DNA from: Simplicispira lacusdiani
GTDB lineage: Bacteria; Pseudomonadota; Gammaproteobacteria; Burkholderiales; Burkholderiaceae_C
Direction: 5' to 3'
Assembly: GCF_003604195.1 (NCBI RefSeq)
Contig: NZ_QXGR01000011.1
Location: forward strand, 32,661 to 96,660
DNA length: 64,000 nt
The notes beneath the pieces were generated by a model, which worked only from the letters and a program-made list of their open reading frames with translations, did no database searches and was not told the origin of the DNA. Below are positions 40,350 to 47,898 of this stretch, one piece after another (position 1 is the stretch's first letter; each line of letters opens with the position of its first letter). The translations under genes and the position numbers were made by a program.

Positions 40350-41717
40350 ATGCCTTTTTCCACCCGCTGGCGGCTTCGGCTTGCCACCCCCCTCCTTTGG
40401 CTGGCCTGCGGCCTGGCCAGTGCCCAGAACCCACCGGTAGCCGCCGATGCGCCCGGTGCCCCCGCCTCGGCCGCGCAACCTGCGGCGGCGCAGGCGGCGC
40501 TGTCGCGCGATGCCCGGCGCATCCATGAGCTGTCGCGCGACAAGCTCTTGCAGATCCGCACGCTGCTGCGCACCTCCAACACCCAGGCGTCGATTGGCTC
40601 GGGGTTCTTCGTGTCGGCCGACGGGCTGATCGTGACCAACTTCCATGTAGCCAGCCAGCTCGCGCTGGAGCCCGAGCGCTACCGGGGCGTGTACGTCACC
40701 ATCGACGGGCAGGAGGGCGATGTCGATCTGCTGGCCTTTGATGTGCAGCACGACGTGGCCGTGCTGCGCGCGCGCGGCCGCACCAGCCCCGCGCCGGTGC
40801 TGGAGTTCCGCCCCGCCGCCGAGGCGCTGGCGCAGGGCGAGCGCATCTACTCGCTGGGTAACCCGCTGGACATTGGCTTTGCCGTGACCGAAGGCACCTA
40901 CAACGGCCTGGTGCGGCGCAGCTTTTACCCGCGCATCTTCTTTGGCGGCACGCTCAACCCCGGCATGAGCGGCGGCCCCGCCGTGGACGACGGCGGGCGC
41001 GTGCTGGGCGTGAACGTGGCCAAGCGGCTCGATGGCGAGCAGGTGAGCTTTCTGATCCCGGCCGAGTTTGCCCAGGCGCTGCTGCAGCGCGCGGCCAGTG
41101 CCCAGCCCATCACGCAGCCGGCCCACAAGGAGGTGGCGCGGCAACTGCTGGTGCACCAGCAGTTGCTGACCGAGCGCTTTTTGCAGACCCCGTTCCACGA
41201 CCAGCGCCACGGCAACTACCTGGTGCCCGTGCCCGACGACGCGCTGGCGCGCTGCTGGGGCAGTGGGCGCGACGAGGACTACAGCGCGCTGCACCTGGAG
41301 CGCTCGGCCTGCCAGACCAACAGCCATGTGGTGGCGGGCGACTTCAGCACGGGCACGGTGCGCCTGGGCTACGAGGCCTACAGCGCCCCCACCTACGGCG
41401 CGGCGCGCTTCGCGCACATGTATTCGCGCAGCTTTGCCAATGAACGCATTCCCAACCGGGGCAGCCGCCAAAAGACGGCGGCCGAGTGTGCCGAGCGCTT
41501 TGTGGACCAAGGCGGCCTGCCGCTGCGCGCGGTGGTCTGCATGTCGGCCTACCGCAAGCTGCCGGGCCTGTACGACATGACCGTGCTGGCCGCCACCCTC
41601 AACCAGCCCACGCAGGGCGTGCTGGGCCGCCTGGACGTGCGCGGCATTGGCTTTGACAACGGCCTGAAGCTGGCTGAGCGCTTTCTGCAGTCCTTCAAGT
41701 GGGAGGCCGCGCCATGA
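40350..41717 (+). CDS. Secreted trypsin-like serine protease (S1C-type)
   Basis: 455 residues from ATG 40350. The signal peptide ends at 'GLASAQN'. The trypsin-like core carries the triad: His in 'IVTNFHVASQ' (~residue 98), Asp in 'DVQHDVAVLRARG' (~135) and Ser in 'LNPGMSGGPAVDDGG' (~208). There is no PDZ domain. Instead a ~200-residue C-terminal region without a family known to me has several Cys (CWGSG, ACQTN, ECAER, VCMSA). The gene overlaps the FHA-domain membrane gene (ATGA). A periplasmic protease partnered with a membrane FHA protein suggests a signalling or quality-control pair; this is inference. Confidence 0.82.
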   Translation: MPFSTRWRLRLATPLLWLACGLASAQNPPVAADAPGAPASAAQPAAAQAALSRDARRIHELSRDKLLQIRTLLRTSNTQASIGSGFFVSADGLIVTNFHVASQLALEPERYRGVYVTIDGQEGDVDLLAFDVQHDVAVLRARGRTSPAPVLEFRPAAEALAQGERIYSLGNPLDIGFAVTEGTYNGLVRRSFYPRIFFGGTLNPGMSGGPAVDDGGRVLGVNVAKRLDGEQVSFLIPAEFAQALLQRAASAQPITQPAHKEVARQLLVHQQLLTERFLQTPFHDQRHGNYLVPVPDDALARCWGSGRDEDYSALHLERSACQTNSHVVAGDFSTGTVRLGYEAYSAPTYGAARFAHMYSRSFANERIPNRGSRQKTAAECAERFVDQGGLPLRAVVCMSAYRKLPGLYDMTVLAATLNQPTQGVLGRLDVRGIGFDNGLKLAERFLQSFKWEAAP

Positions 41718-42697
41718 TGCCCACCCTGGCCCTGCTGGAGGCCTTTGACCGCCACGGCGCGCTGCTGGCGCGCGCACCCGTCACGCGCTGGCCCGTCACC
41801 GTGGGCCGCAGCCTGGAATGCGACCTGGTGCTGGACGACCCGCATGTGGCGCCCACGCACCTGCGCATCGACCGTGCTGCGGACGCGCCCCGCACCGTGA
41901 GCGTGGAGGTGCAGCACACCCTCAACGGCGCCCTGCTGCAACGCAAGCGCCACGCCAGTGGCGAGCGCTTTGATTGGCCCGATGGCGCACCGCTGGAGAT
42001 TGGCCGCACGCGCATTGCGCTGCGCCTGGCCGATGCACCCATCGCCCAGGAGCTGCCGCTGCCGCGCTTCCCCTGGCGCACGCTGGCCACCACCGTGGCC
42101 CTGCTGGCGCTGATGCTGGCGGCCGTGCTGGCCGCCGAATGGCTGAAGGCCGACGACAGCACCAAGTACCTGAAGGCGCTGCCCGGCGCGCTGCTGGGCA
42201 TTGCGCTGTTCATGGGTGGCTGGGCCGGTCTGTGGGCCATTGCCAACAAGGTGTTCGACGGCCACCTGCAGTTCTGGCGCCACATGCGCATTGCCTGCGC
42301 GCTGTACCTGGGGGCCGAGGCCGTGTCGCTCACTGCCAGCCTGGCGGCGTTTGCGCTGTCGTGGGAGGCGGTCTCGCGCTTTGGCTATGTGCTCATCACC
42401 CTGGTGCTGGCCGCAGGCATCTACACCCACCTGGCCGCCGTGCTGCCGCGCCGCCGCACCGGCCTGGCCTGGACCGTGGGCGCCGTGCTGGCCCTGGGCC
42501 TGCCCGCCTGGATGGGGGTGCAGTGGCTCAACCATTCGCGCCTGTCCAACCAGCTGTACATGAGCAGCCTGTTCCCGCCCAGCCTGCGCTTGGCCCCCGC
42601 CGTGCCGGTGCCCCTGTTCACGCAGGAAGCCGGTGCGCTGCGCGAGCGACTCGACCGCCGCGCGAAAGCGGACGACGACAACGAGGACGAGGAGTAG
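41714..42697 (+). CDS. FHA-domain polytopic membrane protein
   Basis: 327 residues from ATG 41714, overlapping the protease stop. The N-terminal FHA domain (~residues 8-100: 'VTVGRSLECDLVLDDPHVAPTHLRI') would bind phosphothreonine. About five membrane helices follow ('TLATTVALLALMLAAVLAAEW', 'ALLGIALFMGGWAGLWAIA', 'CALYLGAEAVSLTASLAAF', 'YVLITLVLAAGIYTHLAAV', 'TVGAVLALGLPAWMGV'), then a periplasmic or cytoplasmic tail that is strongly acidic at the end (DDDNEDEE). No kinase gene is near. Co-translation with the secreted protease argues for a joint function, perhaps controlling it across the membrane. Confidence 0.8.
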   Translation: MMPTLALLEAFDRHGALLARAPVTRWPVTVGRSLECDLVLDDPHVAPTHLRIDRAADAPRTVSVEVQHTLNGALLQRKRHASGERFDWPDGAPLEIGRTRIALRLADAPIAQELPLPRFPWRTLATTVALLALMLAAVLAAEWLKADDSTKYLKALPGALLGIALFMGGWAGLWAIANKVFDGHLQFWRHMRIACALYLGAEAVSLTASLAAFALSWEAVSRFGYVLITLVLAAGIYTHLAAVLPRRRTGLAWTVGAVLALGLPAWMGVQWLNHSRLSNQLYMSSLFPPSLRLAPAVPVPLFTQEAGALRERLDRRAKADDDNEDEE

Positions 42698-42734
42698 CGC
42701 CCGCTGCCAGGCCGGCGGCCCGGCCTGGCGGGCG
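42698..42734. terminator. Strong hairpin between converging operons
   Basis: CGCCCG-CTG-CCAGGCCGG / CCGGCCTGG-CGGGCG, a stem of about 15 pairs with a bulge, filling the gap between two facing stop codons; usable by both strands. Confidence 0.65.
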
Positions 42735-42735
42735 T

Positions 42736-43215
42736 TTACCGCCCCGCGAACGTCTCCAGCGGCGCCCTCACCCGCCGCGCCGCCAGCGCCTGCCACGCGG
42801 GCGTGCCCAGGCCCGCCACCAGGTCGTGGCGCAGCAGGCCCCAGTGCGGGTCGTCCGGGTCCAGGCCCAGGGCCTGGATGAACGGCGCTTGCACGATGAA
42901 GCACTGGCGCCGGTAGGGCAGCAGGTAGGCCGCGCGGTCTGCATCCAGCACGGCCAGGGCATCCTCGTGGCGCGCGAACCAGTGGTTGAGCAGGATGCCG
43001 GTGCCCGGCGCGTGCCAGAAGTCGCCCAGGTCGTCGCCCGCCGTGGCCAGGCCACCGAGCACGCGGCGGGCATGGTCCCAGTGGGCAAAGCCCACGGCGC
43101 GCGCGGCGTCGTGCAGGCAGTCGGCCAGTTGCAGGCTGCCCGCCACGCCCTCGCGCCGCGCGCGGTTGAGCCGCACGCGGGCGCGGGTCTTGAGTTCGTC
43201 GAGCGCGCTGTTCAT
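42736..43215 (-). CDS. Hypothetical protein
   Basis: 159 residues from ATG 43213-43215, overlapping the stop of the MarR-like gene (ATGA). The N-terminal ~50 residues are helical and basic ('LDELKTRARVRLNRARREGV', 'LADCLHDAARAVGFAHWDHARR'), resembling the start of proteins that precede a DNA- or RNA-handling domain. The rest is compact ('FWHAPGTGILLNHWFARHEDAL', 'YLLPYRRQCFIVQAPFIQAL'). I do not recognise it. Last gene of a three-gene operon with a GIY-YIG-type and a MarR-like gene. Confidence 0.65.
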   Translation of the reverse strand: MNSALDELKTRARVRLNRARREGVAGSLQLADCLHDAARAVGFAHWDHARRVLGGLATAGDDLGDFWHAPGTGILLNHWFARHEDALAVLDADRAAYLLPYRRQCFIVQAPFIQALGLDPDDPHWGLLRHDLVAGLGTPAWQALAARRVRAPLETFAGR

Positions 43216-43634
43216 GCTGCCCCCACCGAGGTGGTGGGCGCCAAGTGGTGCAACAGCGCCGCCGCAGCGTCCGTGGCGCCTGCGGGCAGGCCCTGCAGCG
43301 CGTCGGCGCACAGCGCGCTGGCCGTGGTGCGGGCTTCGGCCAGCACGGCGAGGCCGGCGGGGCGCAGGCTGACATGGCCCGCATCGCGCGCGATGTGGCC
43401 GGTCTTCTCCAGCGGGATCAGGCGGCGCACCACGGCCGAGACCGGCACGCCCAGCGGCGCCACCAGCGCCGCCGTGCGCAGACGGCCGCCCTCGGCCTGC
43501 GCCAGCGTGTGCAGCAGGATGAAATCGGCATGGCCGATGCCGTGCCAGGTGCCCAGCGCGTCGTCGAGCGCCAGTTGCAGCCGGGCGTGGGCCAGGCTGA
43601 TGTCCAGGCAGAGGTCGAGGGCCGGGGCGCTCAT
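43212..43634 (-). CDS. MarR-like winged-helix regulator
   Basis: 140 residues from ATG 43632-43634. Pattern of a small MarR-type protein: leading helix ('SLAHARLQLALDDALGTWHG', 'GHADFILLHTLAQAEGGRL'), recognition region ('TAALVAPLGVPVSAVVRRLIPLEKTG') and wing ('HIARDAGHVSLRPAGLAVL'). It overlaps both neighbours by 4 bases, the GIY-YIG gene upstream and the unknown gene downstream. Probably autoregulates the operon. Ligand unknown. Confidence 0.75.
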   Translation of the reverse strand: MSAPALDLCLDISLAHARLQLALDDALGTWHGIGHADFILLHTLAQAEGGRLRTAALVAPLGVPVSAVVRRLIPLEKTGHIARDAGHVSLRPAGLAVLAEARTTASALCADALQGLPAGATDAAAALLHHLAPTTSVGAA

Positions 43635-43999
43635 GCCGCCAGCTCCTCTTGCCACAGCGCAAGCAGCGCGGCCAGGTCGGCGCGGTGCTCGGCGTCGGTG
43701 GCATCGGCGCGGGGCTTCAGCGTATCGAGCACCTCGAAGCACAGCGCCGCCTCGCCGTGCGTGCGCCAGGCCTGCTGCAGGCGCCGGTCGGGGTGGCCGC
43801 CCATGCGCAACTGGAAGCGCTCGCGGTTGAACGCGCCCGGCAGGTTGGTGCTGGCCTTGACGCAGACGAGCCCTTGCGCAGCGCAGCGGATCGCGTACAC
43901 GCCCATGGGCGGCGGGTTGTCCTTGTAGTGGCGGACGAGCGCGCGGCGCTGCACGGCGGCGCTGGGCCGGGGGGATGGGGAAACGGGGGATGAGTCCAT
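43631..43999 (-). CDS. GIY-YIG family protein
   Basis: 122 residues from ATG 43997-43999 with AAGGAA upstream. After a Ser/Pro-rich start come 'MGVYAIRCAAQGLVCVKAST' (GVY and the second strand), 'NRERFQLRMGGHPDRRLQQAW' and 'LCFEVLDTLKP', the spacing of a GIY-YIG fold. The YIG triad is altered (VKA), so nuclease activity is uncertain. First gene of the operon with a MarR-like gene. The leader region upstream contains a probable small terminated transcript (44075-44156). Confidence 0.65.
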   Translation of the reverse strand: MDSSPVSPSPRPSAAVQRRALVRHYKDNPPPMGVYAIRCAAQGLVCVKASTNLPGAFNRERFQLRMGGHPDRRLQQAWRTHGEAALCFEVLDTLKPRADATDAEHRADLAALLALWQEELAA

Positions 44000-44074
44000 G
44001 ACAGGTTCCTTGGCATCGTGTGCGGCCACCCCGCGCGGGGCCGACGAAACAAGGGATGAAGCTGTCAGGCAACA

Positions 44075-44156
44075 AGAAAAAAGCCCGGTGTGCGGGCCGA
44101 GGGTGAGAGCCTCTTGTGCGGGCGGGCGCCCCTCAGCACCCGTGGGGCAGATTCTA
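44075..44156 (-). ncRNA. Putative short terminated leader RNA / sRNA upstream of the GIY-YIG operon
   Basis: Minus strand: a -10-like TAGAAT (44151-44156), then about 70 bases containing a stem GCTGAGGG / CCCTCGGC (one G-T pair), and directly after it a Rho-independent terminator GCCCG-GTGTG-CGGGC as read on plus (44083-44097), followed on minus by six T. No minus-strand gene ends here, so the terminator must close a short RNA or act as an attenuator for the operon that starts at 43999. No -35 element is convincing. Confidence 0.4.
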
Positions 44157-44215
44157 GCAAGGGGGGCGTTTTCTTGCGATCCGCCGGTAGGGCCTGCACC
44201 GCAGGGCGGCGCTGG

Positions 44216-44275
44216 ATGCTCAGTTTTTGGTAGCATCTTGCGCTGAATCCACGTGCCGCCAAGGCACTTTTTTTG
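44216..44275 (+). repeat. Degenerate family A repeat
   Basis: ATGCTCAGTTTTTGGTAGCAT, TTGCGCTGAATCCACG, then GGCACTTTTTTTG. It matches the family order with several changes, just before the DUF2322 gene. Confidence 0.4.
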
Positions 44276-44298
44276 AACATTTGCCCCTGCGCCAGACC

Positions 44299-44616
44299 AT
44301 GAACTTTGCCGACCGCCTCAAGCAACTGCCCGCCGTCTCCCACCTCGCCGCCCTGCAACTGCTGGGCGCCGACGGCCAGGTGCTCGCCACCCTGGAGAAC
44401 AAGCCCGGCCAGGCCGGTTCGCTGGCGGTGTATGCCGCGCTGGCGGCGCTGTATGGCGGCCAGATCACGCCCGCCGCCGCGCGCCTGGGGCTGGAGTGGT
44501 ATGCCGAGCACACGCAGGACGCGCTGGCCCACCCCGGCAAGCACCCCAACATCGACCGCCTGCTGGCCTGGGCCGAGGGCAGCGAGAGCTACCGCGCACA
44601 AACCGTCGCAGCCTGA
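44299..44616 (+). CDS. DUF2322 family protein
   Basis: 105 residues from ATG 44299 (MNFADRLKQLPAVSHLAALQ). A longer frame from 44227 would be encoded by the repeat and is rejected. The pattern 'LQLLGADGQVLATLENKPGQ', 'AALAALYGGQITPAAARLGL', 'WYAEHTQDALAHPGKHPNI' is that of DUF2322. Small cytoplasmic protein of unknown role, single gene. Confidence 0.8.
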   Translation: MNFADRLKQLPAVSHLAALQLLGADGQVLATLENKPGQAGSLAVYAALAALYGGQITPAAARLGLEWYAEHTQDALAHPGKHPNIDRLLAWAEGSESYRAQTVAA

Positions 44617-44712
44617 CCGGGCACGGGCCAGCGCGAACGCGCTGTTCGGCGTAGAGTGGCCTTCCGGCCGTGCCACCCCGGCGCGGCTCTTACGTCGACC
44701 AGGAGAGCGCCC

Positions 44713-45165
44713 ATGTCCACCCCAGGCACCGTCACCCTGCACCGCGTGCTGCGCGCGCCGCCCGAGCGCGTGTACCGCGCCTTCCTCGACCCCGACGCCA
44801 TGGCCAAATGGCTGCCTCCGCACGGTTTTACGGGCCGGGTGCTGGAGCAGGACCTGCGCGTGGGCGGCCGCTACCGCATGCAGTTCACCAACCTGGGCAA
44901 CGGCCAGGTGCATGCCTTTGGCGGCGAGTACCTGGAGCTGGTGCCGGGCGAGCGCATCGTCAACACCGACCGCTTCGACACCCCCAACTTTCCCGGCGAA
45001 ATGCGCACCACGGTGTCGCTCCAGGCCGTGCCCATGGGCACGGAACTGCGCGTGGTGCAGGAGGGTATTCCGCCCGCCATTCCCGTGGAATCGTGCTACC
45101 TGGGCTGGCAGGAGTCGCTGCAGTTGCTCACGCTGCTGGTCGAGCCGGACATCCCTGTCGAATGA
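44713..45165 (+). CDS. SRPBCC (AHSA1-type) domain protein
   Basis: 150 residues from ATG 44713 with AGGAGAG upstream. START/Bet v1-like fold of the Aha1 C-terminal type: 'LHRVLRAPPERVYRAFLDPD', 'MAKWLPPHGFTGRVLEQDLR', 'GGEYLELVPGERIVNTDRF', and the final helix 'CYLGWQESLQLLTLLVEPD'. These proteins bind hydrophobic ligands; many act as stress-linked proteins or toxin-like helpers, but no specific function can be given. Followed by a family A repeat. Confidence 0.88.
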   Translation: MSTPGTVTLHRVLRAPPERVYRAFLDPDAMAKWLPPHGFTGRVLEQDLRVGGRYRMQFTNLGNGQVHAFGGEYLELVPGERIVNTDRFDTPNFPGEMRTTVSLQAVPMGTELRVVQEGIPPAIPVESCYLGWQESLQLLTLLVEPDIPVE

Positions 45166-45230
45166 TTTCACTCTTTTTCGATAGCTGCTGGCGCTTTGCC
45201 AGCAATCCCTGGCGGCCTTTTTCTTCAAAG
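45166..45230 (+). repeat. Family A palindromic repeat, intergenic
   Basis: CACTCTTTTTCGATAGCTGC, TGGCGCTTTGCCAGCAATCC and GGCGGCCTTTTTCTTC. It fills the gap between converging genes. Confidence 0.65.
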
Positions 45231-45245
45231 GCGCAGACGCGCCGG

Positions 45246-46166
45246 TCAACGCTGCGCCAGCACGAAATCGATCGCCGCGCACACCGCAGCGGCCTGCGCG
45301 GCATCGCACTGCTCGGGCGTGGCGCGGGGGCTGTCGGGGTAGACCTCGGTGGTGGTGGTGTAGCGCGCGCCGGTGACGCTGGCGCACAGGCCCAGCGCGC
45401 GCAGCGGGTAGCGCACCACGCCGCGCGCCACGGCGGGCGTGCCGATGAGCCGGCCCTGGGCGTCGGCGGGCGCGATGTGGGTGATTGGCTCCACCGCGTC
45501 GATGATGGCCTGCTGGAACGCGGGCTGAGGGTTCTCGGTGTCGTCCACCAGGTAAAAGCCGTCCGGGATGCTGCCGGGCTCGAACGGCTTGCCGTCGCGC
45601 GCGGCCAGCGCGGGGCGGAATTCGGACTCGTCGGTGTCGGTGGTCTCGTGCAGGTCCACATGCGCCGCGAACTGCCCGCGCAGCGGCGCCACCAGGCGCA
45701 TCAGCGCGGCCGACTCCTGCGCCGGGCTGGGTTCGCGGAACGAGCGGTTCGGGTCGATGGCGTCATGGTTCCAGCGGTGGATGCGCTCGTAGGCCCAGGG
45801 GCTCACGCAGGGCACCACGAGCAGGTTGGCCCGCCCGGCGTAGGCCTGCGCATGCCGTTCCAAAAAACGCAGCGCGCCGTGCACGCCACTGGTCTCGTAC
45901 CCATGCACCCCGCCCGTGACCAGCACGCCGGGCAGATCGCCGCGCCAGTCCCCGTTGCGCAGCGCGAGCAGGGGGTAGCGCTCGGGCCCGTAGACCACCT
46001 CGCCATAGGGCAGCACGTCGAAGCGCGGGCGCAGGCGCTCGATGGCGGCCAGCACCTCGTCGGCGTAACTGCGCCGGCGCACCTGGCGCGCGCGCCACTG
46101 GGCGACGTCTGCGGGGCCCCAGGGCTGGCCGGGGGTGCCGATGGGAGGGAGCGCGGAAGAGATCAT
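45246..46166 (-). CDS. M14-family metallocarboxypeptidase
   Basis: 306 residues from ATG 46164-46166. Zinc-carboxypeptidase fold with metal ligands in 'LVTGGVHGYETSGVHGALRF' (His and Glu, ~residues 89-92) and 'AAHVDLHETTDTDES' (His ~172). The substrate Arg/Asn pair is likely in 'HDAIDPNRSFREPS'. The catalytic Glu is expected in 'YTTTTEVYPDSP'. No signal peptide, so a cytoplasmic member, perhaps acting on small amide or amino-acid conjugates rather than proteins. Single gene. Confidence 0.85.
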   Translation of the reverse strand: MISSALPPIGTPGQPWGPADVAQWRARQVRRRSYADEVLAAIERLRPRFDVLPYGEVVYGPERYPLLALRNGDWRGDLPGVLVTGGVHGYETSGVHGALRFLERHAQAYAGRANLLVVPCVSPWAYERIHRWNHDAIDPNRSFREPSPAQESAALMRLVAPLRGQFAAHVDLHETTDTDESEFRPALAARDGKPFEPGSIPDGFYLVDDTENPQPAFQQAIIDAVEPITHIAPADAQGRLIGTPAVARGVVRYPLRALGLCASVTGARYTTTTEVYPDSPRATPEQCDAAQAAAVCAAIDFVLAQR

Positions 46167-46247
46167 CGGGTGGGGTGGCTGCGTCGAAAGGCTGGAATCA
46201 TAGGGTGCATGGGTTACCCTCGCCCCTTACCCACCAAGGAAACCACC

Positions 46248-46493
46248 ATGAAGAAACTCAACGTCACCATCCAGCTTGAAATGTCCGTGCCGGACGACTG
46301 GGAACTGGTGGAAACCTCCGAGGGCACGCCGGTCATCCGCATGCCCGACGGGCAGTTCCTCGACATCGCCATCGAGCCGCTGTTCGCCAGCGACCCCGAG
46401 GATGTGTGGAGCAGCACCGAGGACGAGGATGTGCTCAACGACATCCTGGACATGGTGGAGAGCGAAGCCGTCACCTACGAAATCGTCGCGTAG
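46248..46493 (+). CDS. Small acidic hypothetical protein
   Basis: 81 residues from ATG 46248 with AAGGAAACC upstream. Strongly acidic, about a third Asp+Glu in the second half ('DPEDVWSSTEDEDVLNDILD'). An N-terminal beta hairpin ('KKLNVTIQLEMSVPDDWELV') is followed by 'GTPVIRMPDGQFLDIAIEPLF'. No known motif. Single gene, convergent with the DUF2242 lipoprotein. Confidence 0.7.
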   Translation: MKKLNVTIQLEMSVPDDWELVETSEGTPVIRMPDGQFLDIAIEPLFASDPEDVWSSTEDEDVLNDILDMVESEAVTYEIVA

Positions 46494-46514
46494 GAACCCG
46501 CGCGGCAGGAAGGC

Positions 46515-47081
46515 TCAATCGGCGGCGAAGTCGCCGGTGGCCAGATAGCGGCGCACGAGGTCGAAGAAGCTGTCGTAGAACGCATCGGCGGCGATGGTTT
46601 CGCTGCCCACCTTGACCATGGCCTCGTGGCCGGCCGCCATGGGCAGCGACACCGAACCGAGCGCCCCCACGCCCAGGCTGGCCGAGTTGCTCACCTTCTT
46701 GAGGGCGAAGCGGTCCTGCACGGCGGTGACAAAGCCCAGGCTGACATGCCCGCCAGCGGCCTCGGGCACGCACACCACGCGGATCATGATCTGCAGGTGC
46801 GATTCCACGTCGGGCTGGAAATGCTTGGTGCCCTCCACCTGGTCGGCCTGGGCGCTCTGGATGAGGTAGCCCTGGCTCAGCAGCGCGCGGCGTGCGGCCT
46901 CGCAGGTGTGCACAGGCGGCGCATCGAACAGGCGCGAATAGGTGGCCACCGAAGCAAAGTTCTCCTGGGGCCCATGGTGCGGCAAAGGTGGCGCGGCGCA
47001 ACCCGCCAGCAACAGCGCGGCGCCGAGCAGGGCCCCATGGGCCTGCGTCCTCCAACGGTGTTTTCTTGCTTCATTGTTCAT
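46515..47081 (-). CDS. Lipoprotein, DUF2242-like
   Basis: 188 residues from ATG 47079-47081. Signal peptide with lipobox LLAGC (~residue 28). The mature part has 'VHTCEAARRALLSQGYLIQS', 'LQIMIRVVCVPEAAGGHVSL' and a C-terminal helix 'AFYDSFFDLVRRYLATGDFA', consistent with the DUF2242 family of betaproteobacterial lipoproteins. Outer-membrane or periplasmic. Its start codon and ribosome-binding region overlap a family A repeat (47074-47133). Confidence 0.75.
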   Translation of the reverse strand: MNNEARKHRWRTQAHGALLGAALLLAGCAAPPLPHHGPQENFASVATYSRLFDAPPVHTCEAARRALLSQGYLIQSAQADQVEGTKHFQPDVESHLQIMIRVVCVPEAAGGHVSLGFVTAVQDRFALKKVSNSASLGVGALGSVSLPMAAGHEAMVKVGSETIAADAFYDSFFDLVRRYLATGDFAAD

Positions 47082-47133
47082 AGCTGTCAGCGCTTATCCA
47101 TCAAGCGTTTGGGCCACTTTTTGCTGAAAAGTT
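47074..47133 (+). repeat. Family A palindromic repeat overlapping a lipoprotein start
   Basis: TTCATAGCTGTCAGCGC-TTATCCATCAAGCG, then GGGCCACTTTTTGCTG. The first bases include the reverse-complemented start codon of the lipoprotein. Confidence 0.6.
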
Positions 47134-47151
47134 CTGCGCAGGGCGCCCCCG

Positions 47152-47847
47152 CTATTTCTGCACCGGGTTGGCCGTGAGCCAGTTGGCGGGATAGGTGCGC
47201 AGAAACTCCCGCGCCTTTTCGGGGTGCGCGGTGAGCCAGGCGTCGTAAGCGCCTTCGTTCAGCACGGCGGGCATGCGCTTTTCGCTGCCGCCATGGCCGT
47301 AGCGGTGCATCAGCGCGTGGCTGTTGGCGTTCACCGTGAGCAGGGTGTAGCTGGTGATGATCTCGCCCTCCGGCCCCGTCCAGCACTCCCACAGGCCGGC
47401 GACGCCCATCGGCTGGCCATCCACCCGCGCGATGCGCGTGGGCACGGGCTTGCCGCTGCGCAGGTCGTCGACGAAGAAGGCCATCATGGGCACGATGCAG
47501 CGCCGCGCGCCCAGCCAGGCCTCGCGGAAGTTGTTGGAGGTGGTGACGGTTTCCGCCCGGGCGTTGACCAGCTTGGTCGAGCGCAGCTTGGCGTCCGAGG
47601 CCGATTTGACCCACGGCGGCACCAGGCCGAACTGCCCGGCGGCCAGTTCGCGCACGGGCTTGTCGCGCTCCGTGGGCGGCTCCTGGGGTTCCTGCACTGG
47701 CGCCTGCGCGGGCGCTGGCGCCTTGCGGATGAAGACCCCGGGCCGGCGCGGCACCAGGCTGCGCCCCAGGGGAACATCGGGCGGCGCCACATGGAAGGCT
47801 TCGGGGTACAGCGTGTCTGGGTGCACGCTCTCGTAATGGGTGGTCAT
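47152..47847 (-). CDS. SRAP (SOS response-associated peptidase/HMCES) family protein lacking Cys2
   Basis: 231 residues from ATG 47845-47847. SRAP blocks are clear: 'FGLVPPWVKSASDAKLRSTK', 'LVNARAETVTTSNNFREAW', 'RRCIVPMMAFFVDD', 'LWECWTGPEGEIITSYTLLT' and 'HGGSEKRMPAVLNEGAYDAWL'. In HMCES/YedK the second residue is the Cys that cross-links to abasic sites in single-stranded DNA; here the protein begins MTTHYESV and there is no alternative start giving Cys. The Asn and Glu of NARAET are kept. It may still bind abasic DNA or have another chemistry. Single gene, divergent from the M23 peptidase. Confidence 0.85.
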   Translation of the reverse strand: MTTHYESVHPDTLYPEAFHVAPPDVPLGRSLVPRRPGVFIRKAPAPAQAPVQEPQEPPTERDKPVRELAAGQFGLVPPWVKSASDAKLRSTKLVNARAETVTTSNNFREAWLGARRCIVPMMAFFVDDLRSGKPVPTRIARVDGQPMGVAGLWECWTGPEGEIITSYTLLTVNANSHALMHRYGHGGSEKRMPAVLNEGAYDAWLTAHPEKAREFLRTYPANWLTANPVQK

Positions 47848-47898
47848 GCGCCATGCTATCCGACCCCTGCAGTGCAGCGGGCCCATAGCCACTGCACA

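Noticed and set aside
44227..44616. Longer DUF2322 protein starting at 44227
   Set aside because: The added residues are encoded by a degenerate family A repeat; the family start is ATG 44299.
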